NCBI GenBank assembly: GCA_038363925.1
Contig: JAQQWL010000001.1
Span: 496,001 to 560,000 of the forward strand
DNA: 64,000 nt
From: Apiospora phragmitis
Lineage: Eukaryota; Ascomycota; Sordariomycetes; Amphisphaeriales; Apiosporaceae
Direction: 5' to 3'
Every line of letters starts with the position of its first letter. Position 1 is the stretch's first letter. The notes under the pieces are model-generated. The model ran no database searches and was not told the origin of the DNA. It was given only the letters and a program-made list of their open reading frames with translations. This document shows positions 9,962 to 23,000 of the stretch, in pieces. The position numbers and the translations under genes are program-made.

Positions 9962-12330
9962 GTGCAAGCGGTCAACGTCGAACGACGACGTGGCCAAGCA
10001 CGCGACAAATGGTTGGAGGGGTGGCTCCGATCCCGATCCCAGTCAGCAGGTGCCGCGTCGCGTCTGCAGGCTAATAAGCGGCAGCTCAATGCGACTAAGC
10101 ACAGCCGATGTCAGTGTGGTCAGGGCACGTCGCTTGCTCGGAATAATGTGTTTTCGATAGTTGGCTCGCGCTCCTTCTTATCCGGCACCGACGGGAGAGC
10201 AGCAGTAAGCACGGTAGCGACCGCGAATTCCGCGTGTTCAGTTATTCCAGCCAAATGCGGGTTTTCCGGTCTTTGTGGGAGCGAGACAGTGGCAGCCAAC
10301 CCAGCACGTCAAATCCACATGCTAGCAGTTCAACCTGGTTAGCACGTGCGATACTCTTAACAGGTCCTGGATAGATGCGCAGCAGAGCAGGTAATATGTG
10401 TGAATAGAATGAATGTGCTAGGGCATTAATCGTGAGCAGCGAAAACACGGTTGATCTGACTGTGTGTCGCTGCAAATAGATCGCGGGAGGTTGGAGTTCT
10501 TTCTCTGGTGCCGACTAACCCTTACCCGATCATGGACATGGGGGGAGGGGGCACAGAGATACGAAAGCCTGGCACAGTATTGCAAGCACTTGTGCCTTTG
10601 GTGGATGAATGGGAGCAAATGGGGGGCAATTGATGACTGACTGGGACCGCAGACACGGTCAAGGGTGATGTACGCGACGACACACCAATTCCACCCGCGG
10701 ACTGTAGCACCAAGCCAGCACTAAAATTTACACGCATGTCGAGGTACATACGAAGGTTTTTGGCGCCCAGGACAAGCGCTGCAAGCTGTTTAGAGCCCGT
10801 GCGCTGGAGTCGAGGGTACATCCCACCCCCAAGTCCACTAATCAATTGGCCCTAGCGCTCTACAGCGCGCCCACTGCCCAGTATTTTTGGGGCATTGGGG
10901 AACAAGTCACAAGTCAGATGGTGACAAAAACCACTCTCACTGGCGACTGGCTTGTCCAGTCTGACCAAAAGATGGCGACATTTCTGTTTCAAATGGCGCT
11001 TTTGTTGATTGCCAATCGCGCAGGAAATGGTGCTTGAAAGCCACTCCTGTATAGCATTAAGGTCCGTCCCGGAACGTAAAGGGAAAAGAAGGCACGTATG
11101 GGGAACTACGATGATCAAAAGCGACGCGGCGGGGGACAGGACCCATAGCTTAAGTAATCTCCAGCTACTGGCCCTGTCAAAACCACAACGGTGCTTGGTG
11201 GCGGCACGTCGCGGGAGCACAAAAAGCAACAAAAGAGAAAAGAACCCTGTTAAAATGCGCGCTATTTTGACCCAAAGACGCCTGGGATCAACCCAAACAC
11301 GAAGTCACGTGCCCTATGTAAATAATCCTCGCTACCCCACAATTGACAACCACACTCGATAGAGGGGAACCAACTTCAGGCATTCCGCAGCCGGAGACAG
11401 CATCATAACTAGTCCTCTGTGGCCGCCGACAGAAGCAACGTGATGACTATATACAGTCCGACTTTACTTGCTACCTACAGTATCAATCCCCAAGTGATGC
11501 CACTACGCTCGCACCAGCAAACGTGTAGCCCCGTAAGTTCGGGGTAAGAAGAGAAAGCCCACTAATGATCCTGATGATTGAGATGCCCACAGCCCAACCG
11601 GAAGGAGTACAATTTTTACGAGATCCTGATTTCCCGAATGTTCATGGATCATCACTTTTGTATGGGTCAGTAGCCAATCAGAAACATGGCTTATAGTTCT
11701 CGTGGAGCAATAAGAGACTTAAGCTGAGGGCATTGCACCAGCAGGTTTCATAATATCCCAGGCCCAAGGCGAGCACAGGATCAACTGGCATCCCGTACAT
11801 TCTAATCACACTGTAATAGTTAAGAGTTTGGGTCGACACACTTATTCCAGTTAACGATCACAACGGCATGAGGTTTAACCACATAAGCTGGAAGACCATG
11901 GGAAATGCAAACCTTCATTTCCGGTAACGATATGGCGTGCCCGGCTGCGGATCGAGTGGCACTATGCGAGGAATATCCTAGGGCTAACGTCATAAGAATA
12001 AAGGCCGTTATACTTACTTACCTAACTACTCAAACTTCTCGGGCTCCTGTTGCACCAAATATGGGAAAATTGGTGGCTTCACTCATGTATGATTAATTAC
12101 CTCCTGCAGGTAATAAAACTCGAACAAAGGTCATAAACGTAAGAATATTACACTGGTGTACATTCGATTCTCTGTTTTCTTGATACAACTTCCAGCCACT
12201 TTTAAACAATATGATTTCCGCTTGCTCTTTTATCCGCCGCCTCTCTTTCCCGTTTCCTCCTGCGTCTTTAGTACGCGGGACCTTCTCTCATCGTCATGCC
12301 TGCCTGCTTTATCGTTTAATCATGTCTAAA
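9962..12330. other. Long intergenic region; no gene supported
   Basis: The first part is the upstream region of the Whi5-like gene. Short frames on both strands lack motifs. A small GC hairpin (CCCCGTAAGTTCGGGG) lies at about 11528-11544. Nothing else is recognised. Confidence 0.4.
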
Positions 12331-13072
12331 TCACTGAGCCCATGGCCCCTGAGTCCTCTTGCGGCCGCTGGTATCTCGAGAACTCCCAGAAGAATCGGTG
12401 TCGGATTTCCGTCCGACCCATTCGCCTGCTTGGGTTTCATCAGAGGCCGACCAAGAACATGGGGGCCACTGCGAGTGCTTGGATTCTTGCTGGCGTGGAT
12501 CTTGGGCCTTCTCCTCTGCTGGCGGCTTCTCCTCTGCCGTCTTCTCCGGTGCTTTCGCGGCCTGGGCATGGGGACTCGACACCGCAGCGACCTCACCCTC
12601 CTCATGGCTGTTGGACGGCGGGTCTGCAGGACCAGGGGACCATGAAGAAGGAGCGTCTTGTGCCACCCCCTTTTTGGCATCGACCTCTTCCAGCCGAGAT
12701 AGGGTCTCGGCGTTGAAGTCCGCTAGCCGCCACGTTTCCTGTACCGCACTGACCCCCTGCTTCTGCAACGCCTTCCTCGTCCTCGAGCCGCAAGTTTCTC
12801 ATCATCTCGTAAAAGCTCTTGAGCTTTTCCACTTTGTCTGGCGTATCCAACCACGCGGGGTACTCGTCCTGGAGCCTCTTGTTGGCTTCGTTCCACAGCC
12901 CCTTATTGAAGCCCTTGGGAGAGCGTATGTTGCTCCAGGTGCCAGCGATGCACCGAGACAGTTCCTCGGGGTAAAAGTTTCTTCGGAGGATCTCGTAGGT
13001 TACACATGACCGGAGTGTCCATTGCCGGGACGTGAAATGAGAGTACTGGGGAGAAGCAGGTCCGGCAGACAT
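12331..13072 (-). CDS. Hypothetical protein (frame broken by one base)
   Basis: From ATG 13070-13072 the N-terminal ~110 residues look folded (TYEILRRNFYPEELSR, GTWSNIRSPKGFNKGLWNEA, LQDEYPAWLDTPDKVEKL). They end in EDEE, where the frame runs into low-quality sequence. The adjacent frame continues with LQKQGVSAVQETWRLADFN and a Glu/Lys/Ser-rich disordered tail to 12331. The GG pair at 12771-12772 has one base too many for a single frame of about 247 residues. I recognise no family. Charge and composition suggest a nuclear or cytosolic protein, but no function can be given. Coding quality before and after the break is alike, so it is treated as one gene. Confidence 0.6.
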
Positions 13073-14754
13073 CTTGGTGGCTTGGTGGCTTGGTAGGTTG
13101 GGTTGAGAAAGGATGCTAATCGTCAGGCTCGTACATGGTCCAGTGAGAGGTGGATGGTGTCTCGGTTAATGGTAGCTTGCTCGATAGAATTTATGCTCAA
13201 TAGAGTAAGTAGGTATATTAACAAGGAATGACAGCCTCTCAGATGCTTGGAATCTCGAGTTGTTATATAGGTGTGACTGGGCGTTTCTCCGGTACATATT
13301 CTGAAGTCGGAGATGGGTTAACAGAATAATAGACCGTTGCAGACGTTGGGCTTTCAGCTAGGACCATGTTTAAGTCGGAGATAGGTGTGTAATTTCTGGA
13401 ATAATAGCTTATCTGCCAGATGGTGTGAAATAACCATAGTAAGTGTAAAGGTTCCAAAGCCTGTTTTGGAATAGGAAACCTTATTGGGGTAATAACCGTT
13501 TAAAACTTTAGCAACCTTTTTGGAATAACTATCTACAATAAACTGAGACTATTACAGCACTCATTGTTTGAAACTACGAGGTTCTTCGATTGTTGGTCTT
13601 AAGTAGTTGGTCGTGACAATACGACACTGCAGGGACTGTTGAACTACACTTGCACTTCACTCGCAGAAGACCAAGGCCATGGCCACTGGCATCATGCCGC
13701 TCGTTGCGAAGCACCGTGAGCTGTCGATGAACGTCGCCTCACATGCTTAGTGCCAGTATAGCCTACGGCAATGTTTGCAAGGGCGCCACTGATAGAATAG
13801 TCCCGTTCTGCACCATTTCACGTTCTCCGGGGGTATACAGCGAGTCCTTTCGTTACCAGGACGCCACCAACGGTCATCCCTGGTTGGTTTCTACTGCCCC
13901 GCAATTGATGGAAACAGCTCAGCCTTTCTACCGTATTATCTTAGATATCCTGCGGTCCTCCGGAGTCGGGGGGATCGTCTTGACCGTTGCCACTTTCTCT
14001 CAAGACTAAGGCCCTTATCCACACAACGGGTGCCCACCATGTTTCTATACCAGGAACTCTCCCGATTGCAAAGGCCTCTTTTCGGATTTTTCCCACGCGT
14101 GTTGTATCTATCCCAAAATTCTATGTGCCATCTCGGCCGAGAAGTACGGTATACTGATCCAAGGTGTCGCAGGCACTGTATCCGTAATCGAGACGGCGCT
14201 TGGATAAGTAGGAGGCACACGGTGCGCTGGCAAGGATATGCGCAAGCAATGTTATCAAATCCAATCCTAGGAGGGTAATCCACTTCGTGAATTCTGACTT
14301 GGACAAGTGAGTGGGTGGAAGACATAAGGAGATTCAACTTCAGATGCCATAGTGCCGATGTGGTGTATATCAACTGCCATATGACAACAAAGTCGCAAAC
14401 GTGCGGCATTTCCGTTATGCGGCTCTGTGTCAGCTGCCAAGCCGTGATATGCATCGACCCAGCTATTTCCATCGCACAACAGCCCATCGACAATGCTCCG
14501 AGGCCTGATCTTGCCAAGGCACCGGTTTTGAGCAATTAATTACCCCTACGACGCGGTATATATTTATAATAGTAAAATGGGCCAATTATTAAGAAAAGGG
14601 GTAATATACTCAGGGGTTCTACACCCCCTCACTATACATTGAGTACCTTATACTCAAAGCCAGGTGCTTCGGATATCTATGTCATAATTTGAAATTCAAT
14701 CTACGGTATACTTGTCAAACACCCAATGTCAACATGTTTGAAGGGGTAGGCAGC
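13073..14754. other. Intergenic; possibly decayed coding remnants
   Basis: Short frames occur on both strands (for example 13743-14009 plus, 13936-14535 minus) without a motif. An ATG in good context at 13679 opens only 23 codons. AT content rises from about 14540 toward the first transposon. Confidence 0.35.
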
Positions 14755-17697
14755 CTATATGATGGCTACAGTCTCCATGTTGAGTGAACGCGCGGCCAAA
14801 TCCGTCAACATGCCCAACTTAAGACACTGCTTCAGCAATAGAGGGTCGCTAGTGACGGCCCGACGTCTTCTATCTCCGTAATGTTGAATATGTAAGACCT
14901 CCAGTGCAGTCTTGACGGCTTTCCTTGATTTAGGAACCTTCCAGTGCTTCTGCCATTTTACCGCGCCCTTCGTGTCTTGCAAATCAACACAGGAAAAACA
15001 AGGAGCATTTCTATCTATACTACACTGTGGTGAAGAGTAAGCTAAAGCACCCCTCCACGGACCACCCCTTCGCGGACTAGAAACCTATTAAATATACCCT
15101 TTTAATTTAAGTTATTTCTATAGCTAAAATTAGTTAAGACATATTATTTTCTAGTATTTCTAATAATAATATAGTCCTCTATTTTCGTTTTATCGTTTTT
15201 TATTCCCTCTATATCGTTCTGCGGCCTGCTTAGCACCTTAACGTCGATGGATTCGTCTTTAAATATAACTTTACCTCTTAACCTCCGCTTAGCCCGTCGT
15301 ATATTAATTATACGAATAAATCGCTATTTTAATACGATTCTTACTTTTTAACGTATTTTAGGAGTTTTTTTATTAAGTTTAGCTTAAAAATAATTAATTT
15401 AAGCTTCGAGGCTCGCGATTTTATTAATTTATTCGTTAAGGGCCTTACTAGCTTTACGAATAAAGAGTCTTTTAAAAAAGAAGATTAAAAATAGGGTTTA
15501 TAACGGCTAATTTTCGATTATTATTTCTTAATACTTAATTATTAAAAAGTGTTTTAATAAGCGTTAAAATTAATTTAATAACGAAATTAAGCGTCGATTC
15601 TTTATTAATTATTAAGGGTAGCTTTAAACGTAATTAAGCGACACCTTTATCTTTTAAGATAATATATTTCGATAATAAAGGTTTCGATTAATCTCGTAAA
15701 TAAATCCTAGCTATTTTCTAAGCATTTTAAATTATTAAAGAAATTAAAACGTTAATTTTAACCTAGCGGTATATTTTTAATATATTTAATTTAATAGGTT
15801 TAAATTTAAAGACCGCGTTTAAGTATATTTTTAAAAAAATCTTTAGCTTTTTTTTAAAAGTTTAAAAACCCTTATATTTAAAACTTATATAATATAATTA
15901 TAATATAATTTATAAAAAACGAGCTATATTTTATTAATAAAATAAAGTTATAAAAAATCTTTATTTATATATAAATTATAGCCGCTATAAATTAAAACGA
16001 CTTATTTATTATCGTAACGAGATTAAATATAAAGAATAAAAATATTTTAAATTTAATTTAATATTATAAAATTATTAATCCACTTTTTAAGCGATGCTTT
16101 AAACCGCTAGTTATCTTAAAAATAGCCGTTTAAGCTTAAAAACTACTAGCTTTAAACGTTAGCTTATTTAAAAATAACTAACGGCGAGAGGGCTACTTTA
16201 TTATAGCTTATATACTCTAAAGTAATAATTTATTCCCTTTTTTTAACTTTTTTTTAAAAGGTTAAATAATTAATAGCTTTAATAATTACTTAATAATTAT
16301 TATTAACGCTTTAATTAATACTTATTTTATTAATATTATAAAAGCGTTTAAAAGAGATATTAATTAACTTTAAAGTATTAAATTTATTAAAAAAAACGTT
16401 AATATTAATAATAATTACTTTATTAATATAATTATAATTAATTATTTTAAATTTAATAGTTTTAATAAACTTATTTCTAATTAAAAATCGAGTATATTAA
16501 CATTACCCTAGCGTATAAAACGCCCCGAAAGCGTTTAGCATCCGTTAAGCTATATATTTAAGCTTAACAAGCGTTAGCGTAAAGCCTAATCTAGCCTGGC
16601 CGATAGCCTAATTTGCTAATTAGGTCTCTAGAAATAGTAACAATACCTGCCGGTCCTTATTTAGCTCTTATCGCGTCGATATACCAGCTAGGCGCCGGAT
16701 GACGTACGATCGGTCGGCATCCCATTTGCGGACGGCTTCGCGAACACCTAGTCCGAGCTTTACGTCACGTATCGCAGCCTGCGCACGTCTTTAAATATCA
16801 AACGACGACATGGAGAGATGACCAAAAGAAGACGAATAGAATAATAGTAGCATATATGGTAAAGAGGCAAAGGTGGTGAGAGAAATCCATATTATTATCC
16901 AAGGGTCCAACGTGTTTGTAGCGCGAAACGCGGTGGTCCGTGAAGGGGTGGTCTGTGGAGGGGTGCCTTAGCTTATCGACTGTTCTGTGCCGTGAGGCTG
17001 AGGCCAATGTTGACACCCAACGGCCATTGGGGTTCCAAAGGTGAAGAACTCTTTGGTTTTGGTCGTTTGCTCCTATCATGACCGGTTTTACTGTGATGTG
17101 ACTTTACTGGCTTATAAAATTCTTCCAGGCGGCAAGTAACTTGACGAGACGATTCATCTAGAAATAGCTCCTTACAAGTATTATCTGGTGCAGGGAATTC
17201 GGTCTCGAAGGGGGAAGATGCTAAGCCAAGGATATCCGCAATGGCGTTCAGGCGGCATACCAGATTATCGGTCAAGTCTTCCCAAAGAGCCATGATTGCT
17301 TCAATAGATATGTTTCCACATAGATGGGAATAATCGCTAAAGACTGGGTTTGCTCTGGTAGGTTGTCTGGCTTCGAGGACGAATTCTGCTTGTTGGCTAA
17401 GATACTTTCAACGCCCAGCCATCGTTGTCTGATGACGTTTGTATTAATCCAAGCGTTTGGGTGTGTTGATATGTGTATAGGAGACACGTTTGATCGTGTT
17501 GGTTCGTTTAAACCCGCCCATGCTTGATTCTGGCCCCAATATAAGACGCACTCGATTAACTGTGCCACCGAACCGTCATCACCTTCTAAGCATCCATGGT
17601 TCTGTACCCATTGGCGCATAATGCTGTACGACCTACCGTGCTTCTCCATTAGCGTGAGGTATTGAGAGTGAGCCTCCTCTAGGTTCATAGTCCGGTA
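14755..17697 (-). pseudogene. Host gene of unknown function interrupted by transposon A
   Basis: A minus-strand frame runs from the edge of element B (17697) through MNLEEAHSQYLTLMEKHG to SLTAQNSR, where element A begins. If A (15040-16973) and one TA are removed, the codon becomes CGA TAC TCT and stays open for 93 more codons to TAG at 14755-14757, a strong sign that A landed in coding sequence. Within the first part the frame shifts once at the AAA run 17339-17341 (one base short; QTQS then FSDYSHLCGN reads naturally). The 5' end is unclear: an ATG lies four codons inside the boundary of B, so B may have entered the promoter, or the frame may continue beyond B (34 further open codons before a TAG). 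No domain is recognised. It lies in tandem with the HET gene. Confidence 0.6.
15040..16973 (-). mobile_element. Fot1/pogo-like DNA transposon copy A (1934 bp, dead)
   Basis: Terminal inverted repeats start AGCTAAAGCACCCCTC at both ends. The element is flanked by TA (15038-39 and 16974-75). Length, TA target and TIR type match the Fot1 group of pogo elements. Coding is on the minus strand. Near the right end the HTH DNA-binding segment is still legible (AAIRDVKLGLGVREAVRKW then VIRRLAGIS, about 16660-16800), followed by stops. Bases 15060-16490 are transition-decayed, while 16500-16973 keeps normal composition. Confidence 0.88.
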
Positions 17698-17699
17698 TA

Positions 17700-19630
17700 A
17701 GCTAAAGCACCCCTCACGGGCTACCCCGTCACGGGCCACCGCGTTTTACCCCACGAACGCGTCTTTTTACCGTGTATTTTAACGAGAAGACTTTTTAATT
17801 TAATTATTACCTTTGATTTTTTAAAGTAATTATTATTTTTATTCTTTTCGTTTATTTTTACTCTTTATAATAATATCTTTATTTAATATTTAAAAGCGTG
17901 CATAAGCTATTATACGCGACGTAAAGCTTAAAGTAACTACTCGCGAATCCGCCCGTAAATAGTTAGCCCCCCGATTATATATCTAACGCCGTTTCGCTAG
18001 TATACTTATTAAAAGTAAGTTTAATAAAAACTAATAAGTTTTATTATTATTTTTAAAAAACGAATTAATATATTAAGCCGTTAATTAAGCTAAGTTAAGC
18101 TTTATATTAATATTAATTAAGTTTAAATTTATACTTTAATAAATATTAAATATTTTTAAAGCCTCTTATATTTTAAAATAACGATAATATACTCGTTTTT
18201 TAATTAAAAACGAGTTCGTTAAAATTATAAAGTCGAAAATAATTAATTATAACCGAGTTAATAAAGCTATAATAATAAATACTAACGTTTTTTTAATAAA
18301 CTTAATACCTCGAAATTAATTAATATCTCTTTTAAATATTTTTATAATATTAACGAAATAAGTATCGATTAAGGCGTTAAGGATAACTATAAAGTAATTA
18401 CTAAAACTATTAACTATTTAACTTTTTAAAAAAACGTTAAAAAAAGGGAATAAATTACTACCTTAGAATATATAAGCTATAATAAAGTAGCCCTATCGCC
18501 GCTAGTTATTTTTAAAGGGGCCGACGTTTAAAGCTAGTGGTTTTTAAATTAAAACGTCTATTTTTAAGACAACTAGCGGTTTAAAACATTACTTAAAAAA
18601 TGGACTAGTAATATTATAGCTTTAAATTAAATTTAAAATATTTTTATCTTTTATATATAATCTCGTTATTATAATAAATAAGTCGTCTTAATTTATAATA
18701 AGTATAAATCGTATATAAATAATAATTTTTTATAGCTTTATTTTATAAATAAAATATAGTTAATTTTTTATAAATTATATTATAATTATATAATATAAGT
18801 TTTAAATATAAGAGTTTTTAGTTTATTAAAAAGAAAATTAAAGATTATTTTAAAAAAGTATTCGAATATAGTTTTTAAATTAAAGCCTATAAAGATAAAT
18901 ATATTAAGAATATACTACTAGGTTAAAATTAACGTATTAATTTCTTTTATAATTAAAAACGTTAAAAAAACAGTTAAAATTTATTTACGAGATCGCTTAA
19001 AGTCGTTATCGTTATAATATATTATTTTAAAAGATATAAAAATTATTTAAGCACGTTTAAAACTATTAAAAATAGTTAAAAAAGAATTAATACTCGATTT
19101 CTTTATCGAATTAATTTTAATACTTATTAAAACACTTATTAATATTTAAAAATTACGAAATAATAATTAAGAATTAATTATTATAAACTTTACTTTAAAA
19201 TTACTTTTTTAATAACTCTTTATTAAAAAAATTAATAAGGCTTTAAATTAAAACGTTAATAAAATCACGTATTTTAAAGCTTAAATCGATTATTTTTAAA
19301 CTAAACTTAATAATAAAACTACGAAAATATGTTAAAAAATAAAAATCGCACCGGGATAATAATTTATTCGTATAGCTAATATACGCCGGGCTAAGCGAAA
19401 GTTAAAGGGTAAAGTTATATATAAAGACGAAACTAGCGACGTCGAAGTGTTAAAAAGGCTTCGTAACGCTATAAAAGCTATAGAAAATAATAGCACGAAG
19501 GCGGAAAACTATATTATTATTAAAAATAATAAAAAATAATGTATTTATGTTAATTCTAGCCGTAGAAATAGCTTTAATTATAAGGGTAACGATAGCTTAA
19601 TAAAGTAGCCCGTGAGGGGATGCTTTAACT
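17700..19630 (+). mobile_element. Fot1/pogo-like DNA transposon copy B (1931 bp, dead)
   Basis: Same family as A and C but inverted: TIRs at both ends (left AGCTAAAGCACCCCTC), TA at 17698-99 and 19631-32. Decayed transposase on the plus strand: the C-terminal part of the DDE domain is recognisable at 18786-18832 (Q/P-L-x-x-GVF-SLLK pattern), and the tail near 19380-19540 still reads as Lys/Arg-rich coding. Many in-frame stops. Confidence 0.86.
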
Positions 19631-19632
19631 TA

Positions 19633-20033
19633 ATACTAAGTATGTGGGGCTGCTATTTACGTATTTTAGTTGCCCAGCAGACACTAATATTACGCCCTTA
19701 CTCTTAAAAGGGTTAATAAATAACTCCTAGAGTTAACGAGTACTAGTACTAGTAGTCTAGTACCACTATAATACATAATTATTATATAACTGCGTTATCA
19801 GCTGTGGAGCTTGCTAATATAAGTATCCTCGGGGAAGCTCAGAGGGTATCATTAGCTGGTTTTTATTACACTCGTATAGAACGAGCATAGCGTCCCCCAC
19901 GATACGATAAGTGCCATCTAAGCCCCCTTTCCGCCAATGTATCTTTCTTCACATCCACGGGTTCAGAGGTTGTAACGATCATATTTAACGAGTCACCATT
20001 TTCTTCGTTGAAGATGGGGATCGTGTAGGTATC
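19633..20033. other. Host remnant between elements B and C
   Basis: Bases 19880-20033 continue the HET gene frame on the minus strand (TYTIPIFNEENGDSLNM, ending TAA near 19880) after a TGA. Bases 19690-19870 are AT-rich with CTAGTA repeats and show no clear coding. Confidence 0.45.
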
Positions 20034-23000
20034 TCACGCGGTTCTTCGAGACATGTGCTGGCTAAATTTAAGTACTAAGCTAAAGCACCCCTCCACGGAC
20101 CACCCCTTCGCGGACTAGAAAACCTACTAAATATACCTTTTTAATTCAAAGTTATTTTTATAGCTAAAATTAGTTAAAATATATTATTTTTTAATATTCT
20201 TAATAATAATATAGTTTTTTATTTTCGTTTTATCGTTTTTTATTCCTTTTATATTATTTTACGGCTTATTTAATACTTTAATATTAATAAATTCGTTTTT
20301 AAATATAACCTTATCTTTTAACCTCCGCTTAGCCCGTTATATATTAATTATATAAATAAATCGCTATTTCGGTATAATTCTTACTTTTTAATATATTTTA
20401 ATAGTTTTTTTTATTAAGTTTAATTTAAAAATAATTAATTTAAGCCTCGAGGTTCGCGATTTTATTAACTTATTTATTAAGGGCCTTACTAGCCTTACGA
20501 GTAAAGAATCTTTAAAAAAAAAGTTAAAAATAGGGTTTATAGCGGCTAGTTTTTAATTATTATTTCTTAATACTTAACTATTAAAAGGTGTTTTAATAGG
20601 CGTTAAAGTTAATTCGGCAATAAAATCGGGCGTTAATTCTTTATTAACTGTCGGGGGTAGCTCTAGACGTAGTCGGGCGATACCTTTATCCTCTAGGATA
20701 ACATATTTCGATAATAAAGGTTTCGATCGATCCCGCGGATAAATCCTAGCTATTATTTAAGCATTTTAAATCGTCGAAAGAATTAAAACGTTAATCTTAA
20801 CTTAGCGGTATATTTTTAATATATTTAATTTAATAGGCTTAAGTTTAAAAACCGCGTTTAAGTATACTTTTAAAAGAATCTTTAACCTTTTCTTTAATAG
20901 CTTAAAAACCTTTATATTTAAAACCTATACGATATAACTATAATATATTTTATAAAAAACGAGCCATATTTTATTAATAAAATAAAGCTATAAAAAATCT
21001 TTATTTATATATCAATTATAGCCGTTATAAACTAAAACGACCTATTTATTACCGTAACGAGACCGAATATAAAGAATAAAAATATCTTAAATCTAATCTA
21101 ATACTATAAAATTATTAGTCCACCCTCTAAGTAATACTTTAAACCGCTAGTTATTTTAAAAATAGTTATCTTAATCTAGAAACTACTAGCTTTAAACGTC
21201 GGCCCCCTTAAAAATAACTAACGGCGGGAGGGCTACCCTATTACAGCCTATATACTCTAAGGTAGTAATCTATTCCCCTTTCTCGACGTCTTTTTTAAAG
21301 GCTAAATAACTAGTAGCTTCGGTAACTACCTAGTGGTTACCGCTAACGCCTTAGCCGATACTTATTTCGTCGATATTATAAAAGCGTTTAAAAGGGATAT
21401 TAGCCAGCTCCGAGGCATTAAATCTATTAAAAAACGTTAATATTAGCGATAATTACCCTATTAACGCGGTTATAATTAATTATTTTAAACCTAGTAGTTT
21501 TAACGAACTCGTTTTTAATTAAAAATTACGTATACTAATCTTACCTTAACGTATAAAACGCCCTGGAAATATTTAATATTCGTTAAGTTATATATTTAAA
21601 CTTAATAAACGTTAACGCGAAGCCTAGTTTAGCTTAATTAATAGCTTAATTTATTAATTAAATCTTAAGAAATAATAATAATATTTACTAATTTCTATTC
21701 AGCTCTTATCGCGTCGGTATACCGGCTAGGCGCCGTATAATATAAGATTAGTCGGCATCTTATTTATAAACGGCTTTACGAACACCTAATCTAAGCTTTA
21801 CGTTACGTATCGTAGCCTACGCGCATCTTTAAATATTAAACAACAATAAAAAAAAATAATTAAAAAAAACGAATAAAATAATAATAATATATATAATTAA
21901 GAAGTAAAAGTAATAAAAGGAATCTATATTATTATTTAAAAGTCTAACGCGTTTATAAAGCGAAACGCGGTAGTCCGTAAAGGGGTAGTCCGCGGAGGGG
22001 TGCTTTAGCTTATAGCAACTTCTTGGATTAACTCACCGGTAGTGCAGTGGACTCGTGGTGTGAATGGTCGCTCAGTGAGTGGTGGACTGGTTGAACTGCG
22101 CATCTGTAATGACACAATACCAAGGCTATCACCCCAGCGAAGAGACTTTACATGTCTGAGCATGCTGTCCCACTGCTCTCTTTGCGTAAAAAATCTCCCA
22201 CCGTTTTGGACAGTGTTGTAGAATTCGTCACAATCCTTCCTCTGCAAGCAACCCCAGTTTGGAACCCAGCTAGGTAACGTGGGCAAGCGGGCACCTCGGA
22301 GACACATGATGTATTGATACCCAGGGTATTGGAGGTAATAGTCGGCTAGACCGGTGCAAATTTGGGCGTATGTAAAGTCATAATCTGCCACTAATGCACC
22401 CTCTTTGTTGTAGTCCTTCCTCAATCCCAATAGAGCAAATATCTTATCACGAGGGTCCGACGACTCAGACTCTCTAGTATCCATGAGGAGGCGCAGGAGA
22501 CCTTCCGGACCCTCATACCAGCCTGTAAGTTGGAAGGTCTCAATTTGTGTACTGAAAGCGGCCATCCAGGGAGGTTTCAGTGAAGTGGTGTTTTTCAAGT
22601 GGCGCAGGTCAGCTGAACGAGATCCGCATGTGACTTCAACCTGCGATGCAGAAGTAATCTCTTGGATGATCCAAATTCTTCGGAAGTAGGGACGACGAAA
22701 AAGTGTGTTAAGTGCATCCCCATAACCAACAAATGCTTCCTTGTCTGTTATACCATTGAGACAATCCAGGGCACGATCACTTCCTGATGATGGCTCGCCT
22801 AGGTCAACAACAGCGTATAGACCTGGTATATATTTTTCGCATGAGTGCTATCTGATGGGACTTCTCCGAGTTGTTGAGCTGGTTGATACATATAGCATCA
22901 ACCCATACGGGCCTGCGGACCTTGTCGAGTCTTAGTCGCCGTAGAGCTCTTGAGCAGCTTTTTGTGATAGGCATGACGTTCCATGCAGGTCCAGTGTACA

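Noticed and set aside
13936..14535. 199-codon open frame on the minus strand
   Set aside because: Composition is not protein-like (many Cys, Trp, Arg), no motif, and other frames are equally open.
17337..17405. 69-nt candidate intron with GTATCT...TTTAG ends in the gene split by element A
   Set aside because: Its length is a multiple of three, so removing it does not fix the frame switch; a one-base change at 17339-17341 does.
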